DNA of 64,000 nt from Cheiracanthium punctorium (taxonomy: Eukaryota; Arthropoda; Arachnida; Araneae; Cheiracanthiidae), in NCBI GenBank assembly GCA_038373885.1, contig JAWZYV010018266.1, positions 1 to 64,000 on the forward strand. The letters run 5' to 3'. Below are positions 49,330-61,252 of the stretch, piece after piece. Every line of letters starts with the position of its first letter. Position 1 is the first letter of the stretch. The notes below the pieces were generated by a model, which saw nothing but the letters and a program-made list of their open reading frames with translations, was not told the DNA's origin and did not search any database. A program made the position numbers and the translations under genes.

Positions 49330-51280
49330 CTGAGATCGGTTGTTTTACGGTGTACAGTAATAATTGTTTACATCAATGGTGTAACATTATTAAATAACCT
49401 GAAAGTTATATCAATTTACGTTTTATAGCTTTTTTTCAGTATAACAGCTAAAAATAATACCAGCATTTCTCTTTTTATTAACGTTTGCTGCTTAATAGCA
49501 TGTAAGCCCATAAATTTGATAAGTAGGTCTTTCCTACCTTTCTTTTTTATGACTTCAAATTTGATATACAGTAACCTTCTACATAAATACAATAAAGTCA
49601 TTCACTAAATAATTTAAAACAAAAGAAAGCATTCTAGTTTTGCTTAATATAATAGGAAAGCTTGTTTGCAATTACGTGATTTTATTAAATCTCTTCCGCA
49701 GTCGAATGTTAAAACAGATTTTAAAAAAAATAATTCAGTATTGTTTTTTGAAGAAGGTAAGCGTTTCATTTAACATCGCAATCTTTTATAAATGCATTTT
49801 CAGCATAAAAATGCGAAAGGTAAATAATCTTCCTAGTAAACGACTTTCAGAGGAATTCTCTAAACTCTCTATCTAAAGAATTTTACCTTTAAATTCCAAT
49901 CTCCACTTTGTTGCAAAACATCAGTAAAATAATATTTTTTTTTTCTTCTCAAATCTCATGTATAAGATCAGATTGATGCGTGTTACCTTTTTGCGAGAGA
50001 ATGGAAAATAACTGGGAAAAAAAATCGCTATTGATCAGTTACCCAGATCAAGTTTGGTACGATCGCCGCGTATCTGATTACCGGAATGGGGTAGAGTCAA
50101 ATTTTCAAACGTCACTGATAATGAGCTGATAATGGAGCTTATTTCTCTTTTAAGAGCCGAAATAAAGTGTCTGAAAGGTAATTTTGAAGACGGAACTTTT
50201 CAAATTCTCATGATTACTCCCGATACAGACAGTAGAATGAATGGATATCCAAGAGTTATATATGAAGTACTTTCTTTAAAGTGAATTCCCTTTTTGAATA
50301 GCAGAGGTGTCAAGGAGGAAGAGCAGAATACGCAGTTAAAAGAAGCATAAAAGGAATTTAAACATAAAAAGTAGAAAGAAAAAAAATTACAGTGAAAAAA
50401 TTCGCCATGCTCATAAAAACTAAGTTTATCATATTTTGCTACTAGTGGTGGAAAAATTAAGAACTTTTTCATTTAAGTTAATAGCGTAAAATGGTTGTCT
50501 GTTTGTGTATTTCTTTTGTTCTACATTCGCATAAAGTTGAACATTTTACTTTTTTTCATAAATTAAGTATCACCGTTAGTTAAAATTTACCCCATTTTTA
50601 CGTAAAATAGGTAACTTCAGAGACAATTAACTGTACATATAATCATTGTGTTTTCAAAAACTTTCATTTATAAGATTTATTTAGGTACTGATGTCCGTTA
50701 TAAAAACTGATAATATTCAAAAGCTTCTATTTGAAAACATGAATGTTTGTTCTTAAAAGTAAAGGTAGAAAACATGCGTTAAGAAAGTTTTTTGATATCT
50801 TTGTTTCTAAAAATCGCCATTGCTCTGAAGCTCTTTTAAATAATATTTCAAAAAAATTGTATTACTTTGAGAGTAACAATATTAAAACGTTGCGAATATA
50901 AATAAGAATGACAAAATTAAAGCAAGATATATTGGATAGAATATATTTGGATAAGCTATATATATTGGATAAGCTATATTTACTCTAGATTAATCGATTC
51001 ACTGATTACCACTAATCCATATAAAATCATACAAATCATGATTATTCAAAAAGTTACGAGTATAATTTAAAGAAACCTAATATTTCTAAATATAAATTCT
51101 AAACATTCTACGTTTAAATTTTTCAGAGTTCTGATAATATGTAATTATTTTTGGCTAGAAATTTGACACTTCGGAGAAAAATTTCCAAGGTCTATGACAG
51201 TTGGCGATATTTTTTGCATGGCCCACACAGTGACTGACTATAGACATAATATATTAAAAATGCCTAGACACCTTAATGTA
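49330..51280. other. Unassigned AT-rich DNA
   Basis: No gene was recognised. A short duplication 'tatattggataagctatat' lies near 50945-50985. Confidence 0.45.
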
Positions 51281-51289
51281 TTGAAATTC

Positions 51290-51545
51290 TTTTAGGTGGC
51301 CCAGTAAAATACTCTCTAATAAAATGGAACCAAAGAAGGAGGTGTACATTCAGGTGTAACAACAATCCCAAAATATAAAATTTCAAGATTCTACGACCAA
51401 TAGTTTTGAGGTAGAGAGTTACGTACATACATACGTATGCGCAGACGTCAGGAGATAAACAAGTTAAATGGACTTGTAGTTGCTCAAGCTGGACTGTCCA
51501 TGCATATATACAATAATACACACATGCGTACGTTGAGATGTTACG
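51290..51545 (+). repeat. LINE-tail-like dispersed repeat copy
   Basis: It matches 5395-5660: 'gtggcccagtaaaa', 'tggaaccaaa', 'tgtaacaacaat', 'tctacgaccaatagttttga', a block of TACGTACATACATACG, 'acgtcagg' and 'acacacatgcgtacgttgag'. It has the same strand as the other copies. Confidence 0.65.
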
Positions 51546-51549
51546 TAAA

Positions 51550-52340
51550 AGCTACTCAAGTAAATTTAGAGCGAGTCAAAATTGATTTTTCCGTCAAAAA
51601 CAGTATACTTCTTTAGACTTTGTGCAAGGCAGTAAATAGGCATTATATAAGAAACACTCTTTCCATGTAATAGCTTAGTATATGTATATATATCTATATA
51701 CGCATGTGTATATAAAAAATAACGAATGAAATAGAAAACGATATACGATGAAGATAAAGGAGATTTTAGATTTTAGATTTTAGACGTAGATTTACTTAAC
51801 TTTATTCCATTATCCATGAGGTTAACATGCATTTTTATCAGAAATACCAAAACATATCATATGAAGAAATGTCTTTCCTTTCTGAGGGCGACTTAATCAA
51901 CTAGGCGATACGACTCGCTATGTGACGAACAACTTAGTTCAATTTAGTTCACAACTTACTTCAGACTGTCTGGCCTATTGTTTGACGTTTGCACCGAAGT
52001 TGAGGCGTGGGCGAGGAATTCTAAAATTCGCGCGGTTTCTTAATATTAATTTTTATACTAACATGGTTATTAGTGTACGTGCACGTTAAATCTGTGGTTC
52101 CGAAAGTCCTCTCGGCGGTCGCTAGCAGTTTCCGAGGGGTGCCAATATTCAGAAGTCCCCCACCTTCTGATGAGGTTCCAAATTGTGGCGGGAAATTCTA
52201 GGAAGGACATATATGTAGCTCTAAGCGACACATTCAGTGACGCGAGCTGTCCTCTTCTGGCAAATAAACATGGTTATCACGCCAGCACCCCGCCGGGAAA
52301 TTGCGAAACAAGAGATTGATTGTAATTTCATTACACACGC
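51550..52340. other. Unassigned DNA
   Basis: A short ATTTTAG tandem lies at about 51762-51784. The region 51985-52310 is less AT-rich, but no exon or known element was recognised. Confidence 0.4.
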
Positions 52341-52346
52341 ACTATC

Positions 52347-52359
52347 ATATATATGTATG

Positions 52360-52391
<32 letters not shown>

Positions 52392-52400
52392 CGTGTGTGC
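52347..52400. repeat. Compound (TA)n(TG)n microsatellite
   Basis: A TA run passes into a TG run. Three overlapping frames across it on both strands are artefacts. Confidence 0.95.
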
Positions 52401-52654
52401 ATACCAACGCACAAGCCAGTGATTTTTTTTTCTTTTTTCTTCTTGGCAATATAAGTAACACAATTTGCAGCAGCACTTGCTGCCTCTGTAAAGTTCTTTA
52501 GAGATATGTTAAAGAGATATGTTAAAGACTATTTAGCAAGAACGGATGAAGCTCTACCTGAAGTTTTTATTAACGTTTTCATATTATCTAAGTTACGAAG
52601 GAGACATACAGTTTAAACTTATATGAACTTATTATATCTTATACGAGCGAATTC

Positions 52655-53075
52655 AGCATTGTTGTAATTTAACTCCCCTGATAAATGGCACTCTGAAGTT
52701 GAAAAGAGTCAGCAGATTGCTACCAACTTTGACATATGAACTGTACTCGGCATACTCTAAAGGAAGTCATTTTAAAGGTTTACTTCTAAAAATGTCCACT
52801 AGGGGGCAATTTGTATGGTGAAATCAGCTCAAAAAATTCAACAAATTAGTTAATAAATGTTCAAAAACTATTCATTAAACGTTGAAATCGTTTGTATATT
52901 CCAAATTAGCCATTCCCAGTGTTAAATTCGCTCTTTTTTATCATGCAAATCGCTACCTGGTGGACATTTTAAAAAAAGTTTTGACCTTTTTATGAGCTAC
53001 CATGAGCGCATCTCTTGTATACTCTACATACGAAATTTGGTTTCAATCCGTTCGCCCGTTTTAGTTTTCGAACAC
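52655..53075 (+). repeat. Dispersed repeat E, copy 1
   Basis: 'gtaatttaactcccct', 'gcagattgctaccaactttg' and 'acatatga' match the sequence that starts at 63913 and runs off the window end. It includes phrases such as 'tgtccactagggggcaa' and 'gtttcaatccgttcgcccg', typical of dispersed arthropod repeats. The class is unknown. Confidence 0.55.
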
Positions 53076-53079
53076 TGTT

Positions 53080-54320
53080 TACAGAAAAAAAAATTTGAAA
53101 CAACCCTCTAATATTTGTGAAAATATTCTTACGTTTATTCATGATATTTTTCGAACACAATAATGGTGTCTTAATCAAAGCAAGATACGTAAGTTTTTCA
53201 AATGAATGAAACCGATTTTTTAAGTAAAAATAAAACATATTTTCCTTTTCAAATAACATGGTTCAAATTCTTAAATAAGCATAGGATATAACAAAAGTAA
53301 ACGTAAATATATTAAAATAATGAATACCCTAATATAAAAACTCAAATGATAAATTAATGTTAATGAACATATTTTGTTATTTCAAAATTTACGATTAATT
53401 TCCCATGAAGTTTTTATGTTTAGGGTAAGATAAAAAAATAAATAATTAAAAATGAAATAAAGATTAGCTAACATGTTTCTCGAAAAATATTTACAGTAAA
53501 AAATAAACTGATATTCTACATTATTAGTAGCAGCATTTTCACTATGTGTGAAATCGTTCCTACTTCTCTTTGAAGCCAATAACCAACGAACTAAGCTCTT
53601 TCATTTCATAGTGAACTAAATATGTACAATAAATAAATAAATATATTTAATCTCTATTTGTAAAGCTATTTTAAATAATGTAACTAATAAAAATCCATTC
53701 ATTTTTTTTCCTCCCTCTGTATTTGCTTTTTATGCATCGTTTCAATATAAATATTTTACGTGTAAGCACTAAAAAAACATTAACTAAATTGTAAACTATT
53801 TAAATTAGAAATAGTTAAATGCATTTCTAAATTAAATAAGCGGCTATATATTTCACTACATTTATTCACTTTAAATAAACGTTAAAACGTGTAAAATAAA
53901 ATAAAATGTGTAGTCTATTGTATACACTTGTTGGATATTTAAATAAAATAAATCTTGGAATTTGTTCAGCTTGTTGCGTAAAAATTGACCTTTGTAATTA
54001 ATTAGTTGTATTTTATAGATATGAAATACTTATTTCTATTATATATATGTTTATATAATAAAGGCACAGATAAAGCATATTTTATGAAGTACCATGCGTT
54101 TTGAACTTTTACTGTGCCACTTATAGCAAGTATACTGCAACACTAAATATCATTTTTGAACGCTTTCGGTACAGAAGAGCTGGCCGCGGTTATATATTTG
54201 TGGTACTAGAGACTTCTCCAGGCGCGTTTGCAACATCCATCTAAAAATCAAGCATTTTGCTATGTTCTAACACAACAATTACTGTTTACAAAAAGTGGTT
54301 AATTCTATTCCGGAATTCTT
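53080..54320. other. Unassigned AT-rich DNA
   Basis: No recognisable gene or element was found. Confidence 0.45.
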
Positions 54321-54325
54321 GACAG

Positions 54326-54786
54326 TTATGGGAATCATACTAACACCTACTAGATAAAGAAAGCCTTACAATTCCTACGTCACGAAGATTTGACGTCATC
54401 ATTAGGCCTACCTTTAAAAGTTTTATTTTCACAAATTAAAACTATTAAACATTTCTTGTCGATTTACTCATAAATTACAATATATTAATAACATGCGATA
54501 AAAAATATAATTTTACGATAAATGAGAATTTTTAATCATGAGTAATTTAAATAATATGATAATGAAATAGATCAGAATGAATAATTTTGTACGATAAAGG
54601 TACTTTAATTTTAATGTTTAAATGAAGATATTTTTTAATATTTGTTGCATTCACTCGAAATTTAAATGGCTTTACTTTTTGAAAGTAAAACTGTGATGAC
54701 GTCATTTTCGTAGGTCTAATGATGACGTCAAACCTTGAGTTGTTAGGCTTTCTATATGTAGGACGTGGTGATCATACCCACATAAT
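54326..54786. mobile_element. Foldback MITE with roughly 100-bp inverted ends
   Basis: The left arm reads TTATGGGAATCATAC, CCTACTAGATAAAGAAAGCC and TTTGACGTCATCATTAGGCC. The right arm, read on the other strand, gives ATTATGTGGGTATGATC, CCTACATATAGAAAGCC and TTTGACGTCATCATTAGACC. The centre is AT-rich and non-coding. The TGACGTCA motif within both arms is a CRE-like palindrome. Exact ends and target duplication are uncertain. Confidence 0.7.
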
Positions 54787-54799
54787 TTTTAGGTAGAGC

Positions 54800-54896
54800 G
54801 TGGACGTTCTCTGGATGCCACATTGGGCGGCAGGAGTACCCAGAGAACGTTTCGATACCGCCCACAGTGGGCCTCTGTAGAGACGAAAGGGTTAAA
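54800..54896. repeat. piggyBac-like terminus with hairpin
   Basis: On the minus strand the sequence reads TTAACCCTTTCGTCTCTACA, then CAGAGGCCCACTGTGGGCGG. The start has the same TTAA-CCCTTT form as the MITE at 9180. Internal inverted pairs GACGTTCTCTGG / CCAGAGAACGT and GGGCGGCAGG / CCGCCCA fold on themselves. The other end was not found, so this is a fragment. Confidence 0.45.
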
Positions 54897-55357
54897 GTTG
54901 TACATTAATGTAAAAGAAAGTACATATCACTTCAGAAGTAGGCTATTTCTTTATTATTCATTCTCATTTTCATGTGCTCATTCTGATTACATGGTTTACC
55001 TTTCAGAAGAAACAAAAATTATCTGATGGATTCAATCTTCAGATAAGGATTATTTATCTATTATAAACATCTGAGTTGTCAAAGATTCAACATGTGTCAC
55101 TACAACTAAGTACACAGTTTGTTTCTTTCCAGATAACATCCAGACTTTAGAATGCGAGACCTGACATGGCCGGAATTAATCATAAAGGGGAGAAGTATAT
55201 GGTTATAAGATACAATTTCATTAGATATATAAATAAAATCACAACGTATTTTTTAAATCATCATGATGAAATATTTATACACTCTTAATTACCATACTTT
55301 GATCCCCACATGCATTCATTTTAGTCTATTGGAAATAACAACCAATCTGTTAAATAC

Positions 55358-55801
55358 AGTGTGTCCCAACGAAATAGAACCACCCTAATTGTGTGCCATA
55401 ACTGGGCACTAAACTGATGAGTAAGAACGAAACATATATAGTAGGGAAGTATGCACACGAATATGTACTTACAAGCAGAAGACTCACTCCCAGCCTCAAC
55501 TGGAAAGGATTAAATAAATAAATGTGTGTAAGAAGAGGTGGCTCCGAAATAAAGCCAGTATTGTTAATAACCAAAATATTCTCCATGTTTACATAAGACT
55601 TTGAAAAGTCGATGGGGTATATCATTTACCAAAGCTCGGAGAACAGTAAAATCAATATTATTCCAGTGTTCAATGATAGAGGCCTTTAATTCTGTCACAG
55701 ACTAAGACTGTTTGACATTTGCATACATCCTACTGACGAAGCCCCAAGCATTTTTTTGTGGAGTGAAATCAGGCGAAAAGGGCAGAACATTCCATGATAT
55801 A
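55358..55801 (-). mobile_element. Tc1-like element, 3' fragment
   Basis: Read on the minus strand, a transposase C-terminus is followed by a 3' end reading GGTTCTATTTCGTTGGGACA and finishing ACACTGTA near 55358, which is a Tc1-like terminus. The element is cut at about 55801, where another repeat starts. Confidence 0.65.
55580..55801 (-). pseudogene. Tc1-like transposase C-terminal fragment
   Basis: The minus-strand reading starting near 55801 gives WNVLPFSPDFTPQKNAWGFV, MYANVKQS with a stop, VTELKASIIEHWNNIDFTVL, then NDIPHRLFKV. The usual block is SPDxNPIENxWG followed by WxxI...L...MPxR. Here the catalytic Glu of NPIE is Lys (TPQK), and a stop interrupts the chain. The copy is independent of the D34E element at 36.1 kb, because its residues differ throughout. 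It is inactive. Confidence 0.8.
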
Positions 55802-56100
55802 GGGGAGACCGGGGTTAGTTGTGCCAGGGGTAAGTTGTGCCATCGAGCTTCCAGACTGAGCCGATAGGTTGCAGCACCTGTCGCGTCACGTGTGTGAACA
55901 GGTTGATTGTCTCAGTGTGCTGTGGATCTTTGGAAGTTTAGCGTTGTTTTGTTTTCGAGATAAAAATATTTATCGTGTTTTGTATTGCAAAAGTAAACTT
56001 TGTGACTTACGTTGGAATCATCCTGGCCACTAGGGATACTGAGCAGATTTTTGCGTGACTGCAACTGCCTAACAAAGATGTATGGAATCGTCAAATAAAA
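55802..56100. repeat. Unclassified repeat beginning GGGGAGACCGGGGTTAG
   Basis: At 55803 the sequence changes abruptly to GGGGAGACCGGGGTTAGTT then GTGCCAGGGGTAAGTTGTGCC, two direct subrepeats of the kind seen at DNA-transposon ends. A matching opposite end was not found. The rest, to about 56100, has no informative frame. Confidence 0.35.
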
Positions 56101-56103
56101 TTA

Positions 56104-56331
56104 TGTAACCGCAGTTTGACTCCGTCTCATTCTATTCCATCCACGGCCGCTATGGCACAAGGATTTCCGCCGAACGCTCCCGGCCAGCGACGATCGGCCG
56201 ACGCAACCCATCCGGACCGGATTCCGCAATGGCGACTCTAAGCCAGAGTCCCGAGTCAGCCAGGAGACCTCAACGCCCTCGCCTTACCACCGGTTCCACG
56301 ATATAACTATCCCGTAACGCCTAATGTTACA
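56104..56331. repeat. Candidate solo LTR (228 bp, TGTAAC...GTTACA)
   Basis: A GC-rich block has inverted ends TGTAAC and GTTACA, consistent with the TG...CA ends of LTR retrotransposons. Its base composition differs sharply from both flanks. No 4-6 bp target duplication was visible, and the right flank is an AC microsatellite. Orientation is undecided. It could instead be part of an unrelated repeat. Confidence 0.4.
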
Positions 56332-56381
56332 CACACACATATATATATATATATTTATTTATTTATTTATTTATTTATTTA
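56331..56381. repeat. Compound (CA)(TA)(TTTA)n microsatellite
   Basis: AC, then TA, then about eight TTTA units are seen directly. Confidence 0.95.
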
Positions 56382-56383
56382 TG

Positions 56384-58665
56384 TACTAGCTGAAGTACCC
56401 GTTCTTCGCACGGGAATGAATGGACTTTTTGATATTACGATTTGTGGTGATTACTATTCATTGTAATAAACAGATATAGCAAAATGGATATCGCGTTATA
56501 TTGTGTCCAATAATCATGCATACCGAATTGCAAGGCAATCGTTTGTACGGTGCAGAAGGCCATGCGGCGTAGCGCAATCTAGTGGCGAGTTTTAGCAAAA
56601 CGGATACGGCGAAAATATTCTTCGCATTCAGATATCGATGTATACGAATTTTCATGACTATCGGCTGGACAGTCCTGAAGTTCATGTGTTGATGCGACAT
56701 CTACTGGCAAGTTATAGGAAAAACGAATAGCGCCAAACTCTTCCCCGTGTTCAAATATCTATGTATACCTATTTTCATAGCGATCATTTGCACAGTCAAG
56801 AAGTGATACACTGCAGGGCCATCTAGTGGTTAATTAAAGTAATGATTTGCTACAGCAAAGTCAAGTCGCGAGTTATAGCAAAATGGATAACGCCAAAAAA
56901 TTATCATTGTTCAAATAGCTATGTATACTGATTTTCATAGCGACCGTATTCAAATATCTATGTATACCAATTTTCATAACGATCATTTGCACAGTCAAGA
57001 AGTGATACACTGCAGGGCCATCTAGTGATTAATTAAAGTAATGATTTGCTACAGCGTCGTCAAGTGACGAGTTATAGCAAAATGGATAACGCCAAAATAT
57101 TCTCATTGTTCAAATAGCTATGTATACTGATTTTCATAGCGACCGTTTGAATGGTCAAGAATTTGGCCTGCTGCAGCGTCATCTAGTGGCGAGTTAAAAT
57201 AATAATGCATTGCAGTGTCATCTAGTGGTGAGTGACATCAAAAAGAACGCAGTTAGAATATATTCTTCGTGCTCAAATGTGTAAGTATAAAAAAATTTAT
57301 GCCGATCGGTCGAACGGTATAGAAGTTGATGCTTTGCAGCGCCATTTAACTTGCAAGTTACAGCAAAATGGATAGGTGAAAAATATTCTCCGTGTTCCAA
57401 TATTCGCGTGTACCAAATTTCATCAAAATCGGTTGGACGATATTCGCATAGCAAAAGGCTAAACGGAATAGAATTCGACGTTGTGCTGCGGCACCAAGTG
57501 GCAAGTTAAGGAAAACGGATAGCATAAAAACCTTCTCCATCATAAAAGACTTAGGTAAACCAAATTTCATCGTGCAACGGTGCTCAGCGGTGCTGGAGTT
57601 TTTCAACCTCATAAACGCATACCAACATTCATTTTTATCTATAACCAGTGTTATTATATATACCAGTCTCAAATAAAATCCAGTTTCAAATCTAAGCCTC
57701 GCCAAAGTGCCAACATACGCCATTTTGCAAGAGTTTTTTAGGGAATCATTCGAAGCATTAACTTAGCAGCAATCAATATGGGAAATGGTTCTACCGCCAA
57801 AGAGTAGCACGCATTTATTTGAAAATTGGAATCCCTTAATACAGCCGATTTTTTTTAAATTATCAACTATAATGTGTTTTATTCATCGTTACTCCGATGT
57901 ACTAAATGAGAAGATTTCAATTTTCTGAAATTTGGCGGAATTCCCCCCAACTTAAATCAATGTACTCAATTGGCGAGAATTCTGAAGTTAGATCGCTTGG
58001 AATCCCTTAATAACTGTATTATTTCTTCACGGATCATTAAAATTTAACGCTGTATTCTAATAAAACCTTTGCACTTGTTTTCAAAAATCTGTTTCCTTAA
58101 GCTCTCAATAAATTGCGCCAAGCCGAAAACTGTGCAAACCGCTAGAACTCACTTACTCAAAATCGATATTTCAGCCACTTTATTTTTTAGCCTAACTAAA
58201 AAATTTTACACATTAGCCTCGGAAATCTTCAATTCGTATTGTTTTGCGTATAAAACATTTCATTCCTGCTCTGATTTCCCATGCACACGATTATATAATT
58301 AAAAAAAATAACCTTACGAATATAAACTAACAAAAGAAAAATCATTATTATTCTTTTATTTTTACTTTGAGAATTTAAAACATTTTATTCGGCAAAATCG
58401 CCACACATGGCAACCACGATCCTTATTTCACATTTTTTTCACTACAGGGGTTACAATTACGGAAAGCTTTTTGCGTGAAGAGCACAAAAAATCTCTTAAA
58501 TTCCGGGAACGGGTGGACTTTTAAAGTGGAATATGATTTATTCTATATTATTTTACATATCTGTGCTAAATTTCAGGCCGATAGGTCCATTTTTGTGGAT
58601 TTGTATACGAATCAAATCCACAAACAAACAAACAAACAGAATTTTATTTTTATTTATAAGATGTA
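56384..58665 (+). repeat. Composite dispersed element with internal tandem array
   Basis: The left edge reads ACTAGCTGAAGTACCCG then TTCTTCGCACGGGAA. The right edge has 'aggccgataggtcc', repeated AAAC units (58620-58638) and ATTTATAAGAT. This start-and-end style is common to dispersed arthropod elements. Between them, 56550-57600 holds about seven to eight diverged units of roughly 110 bp built on 'catctagtggcgagttatag', 'caaaatggataacgcc' and 'atgtatactgattttcatag'. The minus-strand frames here come from the array. It is immediately followed by repeat B copy 2. Whether 57640-58665 belongs to the same element is uncertain. Confidence 0.55.
56748..57145 (+). repeat. 199-bp direct duplication inside the array
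   Basis: 'cacagtcaagaagtgataca' at 56791 recurs at 56990, exactly 199 bp later. The two copies stay in register through 'ctgcagggccatctagtg', 'gatttgctacagc' and 'atgtatactgattttcatag'. They are much closer to each other than to other array units, so this is a recent duplication. Confidence 0.8.
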
Positions 58666-58680
58666 TATGTGCGTATATAT

Positions 58681-59040
58681 ATAAAACTCGACTGTTCGAG
58701 CCTCGACAGAGGGAGACCCCCCCTAATATTTTAGTTTCATTATTGGCATATTAAAACGATATTAATTGACTATGGCATTTTATCGCTCATCTTTCGTGTA
58801 TTTCGCCTGGTAACCCTATGTTGAAATTTTTATGATTGTTACCTATTTATGGAAAAATACATGTGATGATATTCTACAGCTAACGAAATATTGTAGCAAT
58901 AGATTAAAGCTGTTGTGAACTAATGGTATTTAAATATATGTAAAAGTACGTCGCATACTTTTCTGTCGCATTTTAGGGACACATTTTTGGGACAATTTTT
59001 CAATAAAGGGGGTGAGAGATAAAATGACATAGTCATTAAT
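58681..59040 (+). repeat. Dispersed repeat B, copy 2
   Basis: It starts ATAAAACTCGACTGTTCGAG and ends ATGACATAGTCATTAAT. It is collinear with 22680-23126 but has only one copy of the roughly 92-bp internal block. Confidence 0.75.
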
Positions 59041-59044
59041 ATGT

Positions 59045-60112
59045 ATGCGTGTGTGTGTGTGATGCATAGTTGCAGTGTATATTTGGAGAAACCATTCTAA
59101 GTGTCAAAAGTTACCCTACTTATAATATTAAAAGCACTAAGTTAGTTCTTGCGTCAGAATATTAGCTGTAAAAATAAAGTTAACTAATATTATTACTGAT
59201 TAATCATACTTTTTCCGATGTATGAAAAATAATTTATACGTTTAAATAGAAATACTGTATGTCGAAAATTTTGTTAAACAGCGCAATTAATATATGTTCA
59301 CTAAAAAAATATATGTTCACAGCATCGAAGTATTAAACTGCTTCGTAGTTTCCAGAATGTTGGATACATATACAAAATCTTAAAATATTCGAAGAGCATT
59401 AAATAAACATTAAAAAATCCTTCTTCTTTACGAGTATATTCCTTAAAATTTTGTTTAAATAAATGCGAAATAACATACTGGAAAAGAAGCTTAATCATTA
59501 GAAAAAATTATTACTATAAATTAAAGATTTTGAAACAAATAAATAATTTCCCTGTGTAATATTAGAGAATTCCGGAGTAATAACTCATGTAAGTTGATCA
59601 TAACATTTTTTAGAGTTATTTTTCTTTCAAAATATTTTTAATGAATGCAAAAAGGAAATAGTTTTGAAAGAAAAATGATAATCTTTCTGGGATATTCCGT
59701 GATAGAATAAAATAAATCTTTACAAAATATGGGATTATGAAATTTTGCGTAAATAACAACCGTTTACTTACATTTTAAGAGGAATATGATAAACTATTTT
59801 TAAAATATCTTAATAAATTGTATTTTCTCTGCTTGCTATGTTTTACATTTTAAGCTTTGTAATGTACAAAATTGTCACATATGATGTAAAGAATGACCTT
59901 AAAATACCAAACAGATCAGACTGATAATGAGAAAAAACAGTATTGTTGTAAAATATTTTACTACTAAACTGCACAATCTCGCATTCGCTACAGATATTTG
60001 ATGAATATTGTTCCCAGTTGTTTTCTGCCCTTGCGGTAGGAAATTGCTCTTTTATCCTGTAAAAACCTCAGAATGGCTGTCTGAAACTAACCATCTTTGG
60101 AAAATAGCCTCC
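59045..60112. other. Unassigned AT-rich DNA
   Basis: No recognisable gene or element was found. Confidence 0.45.
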
Positions 60113-60115
60113 AAA

Positions 60116-61248
60116 TACAGTGAAATCCCTCTATTACGATATTTTGGGGGGTCAAAATAATATATCGTTGTAAAGAGAATTATCGTTATAGAGAGAATCG
60201 ATATTGGAACGTAAAGATTTTTGATTTTTGTTCTTCATATATCCCATACCCTGAGATATCACCAGAAAGTGTTCTGTTTTCATTCAGCACACCCTCGCAA
60301 GTAATATATAATAAATAAAAGGAGAAAAACATGTTTATAGTTTTCAGTAATTTTCACAACACTAACAAATTTTAGTTACATACCCTTGCCGCCTCGCCAG
60401 GGATTCTAGCGGAGATATAGCTTATAAATATTTATAGCATATTTGAATAACAAATATATAATGTCTAAATAAATAATACCTGAATGCCGCAAAAGCGTTT
60501 TTTAAAATGTATTAGATATTAATTGAAAATACATACCCATTTATGTATCTTTATTTATTTTGCTTCATGCCTTTATCAAAATCTTTTATTATGTTGAATT
60601 TCATTTCGATAGATATTTGTTTTCTTTTAGCCATTTGCTTTAAATTTTCACTAAATAAACTTCAAAGTAAACAAAACTCATAAATGATTTAAAATATCTT
60701 CGTGTAAAAATAGACCTTGATAGGATTTATCGGAGGTTGAAAGATTCTTACTCAAGTTCAGACAAAAGAACGTATCGTTTTCTATATCAGTTCCGGTGAA
60801 AGGAATCCTTGACCATTTTTTAAAGAGGGGGATAGGAATCAAAGATGTGTCATCCAACTGCCCTTCCACCTTACGAGAAATGCACTTTCTCATTACCATA
60901 GAGTTACATCAGCAAAATGAAACAGAAGACGTTCATTGGCAGAGGCGTGGTCCAGCCCGTTCCAACCACATAATACCTCGACTTTCTTTGTGTAGCTTTC
61001 AATGTCTGTGCATGAGTTAGGCTTCTGATGCATCGTAGAAAAAAAATATATATATCGTAGTAGAGAGAATTATTATGATGTAAGGGTATTACCATCGTTG
61101 TAGAGAGAATTATCGTTTTAAAGTGTATCGTAATACAGAGAACTGTTTTACATTAATCTAAAGAGAATTCAGCCAGGACTATGAAAAAATATTGTAATAG
61201 AGAGAATTATCGTTATAAGGGATATCGTTGTAGCGAGATTCTACTGTA
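60116..61248. mobile_element. pogo/Tigger-like element with TA flanks
   Basis: The left end (60118) is CAGTGAAATCCCTCTATTAC. The right end, read on the other strand from 61246, is CAGTAGAATCTCGCTACAAC. TA flanks both (60116-60117 and 61247-61248). This is the CAGT-AATC end type of pogo/Tigger elements. Several subterminal copies of 'agagagaattatcgttat' lie within each end, at about 60165-60200, 61045-61125 and 61195-61220. The 1129-bp interior has no recognisable transposase; the 73-codon frame at 60678-60899 lacks motifs. It is non-autonomous. Confidence 0.75.
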
Positions 61249-61252
61249 ATTG

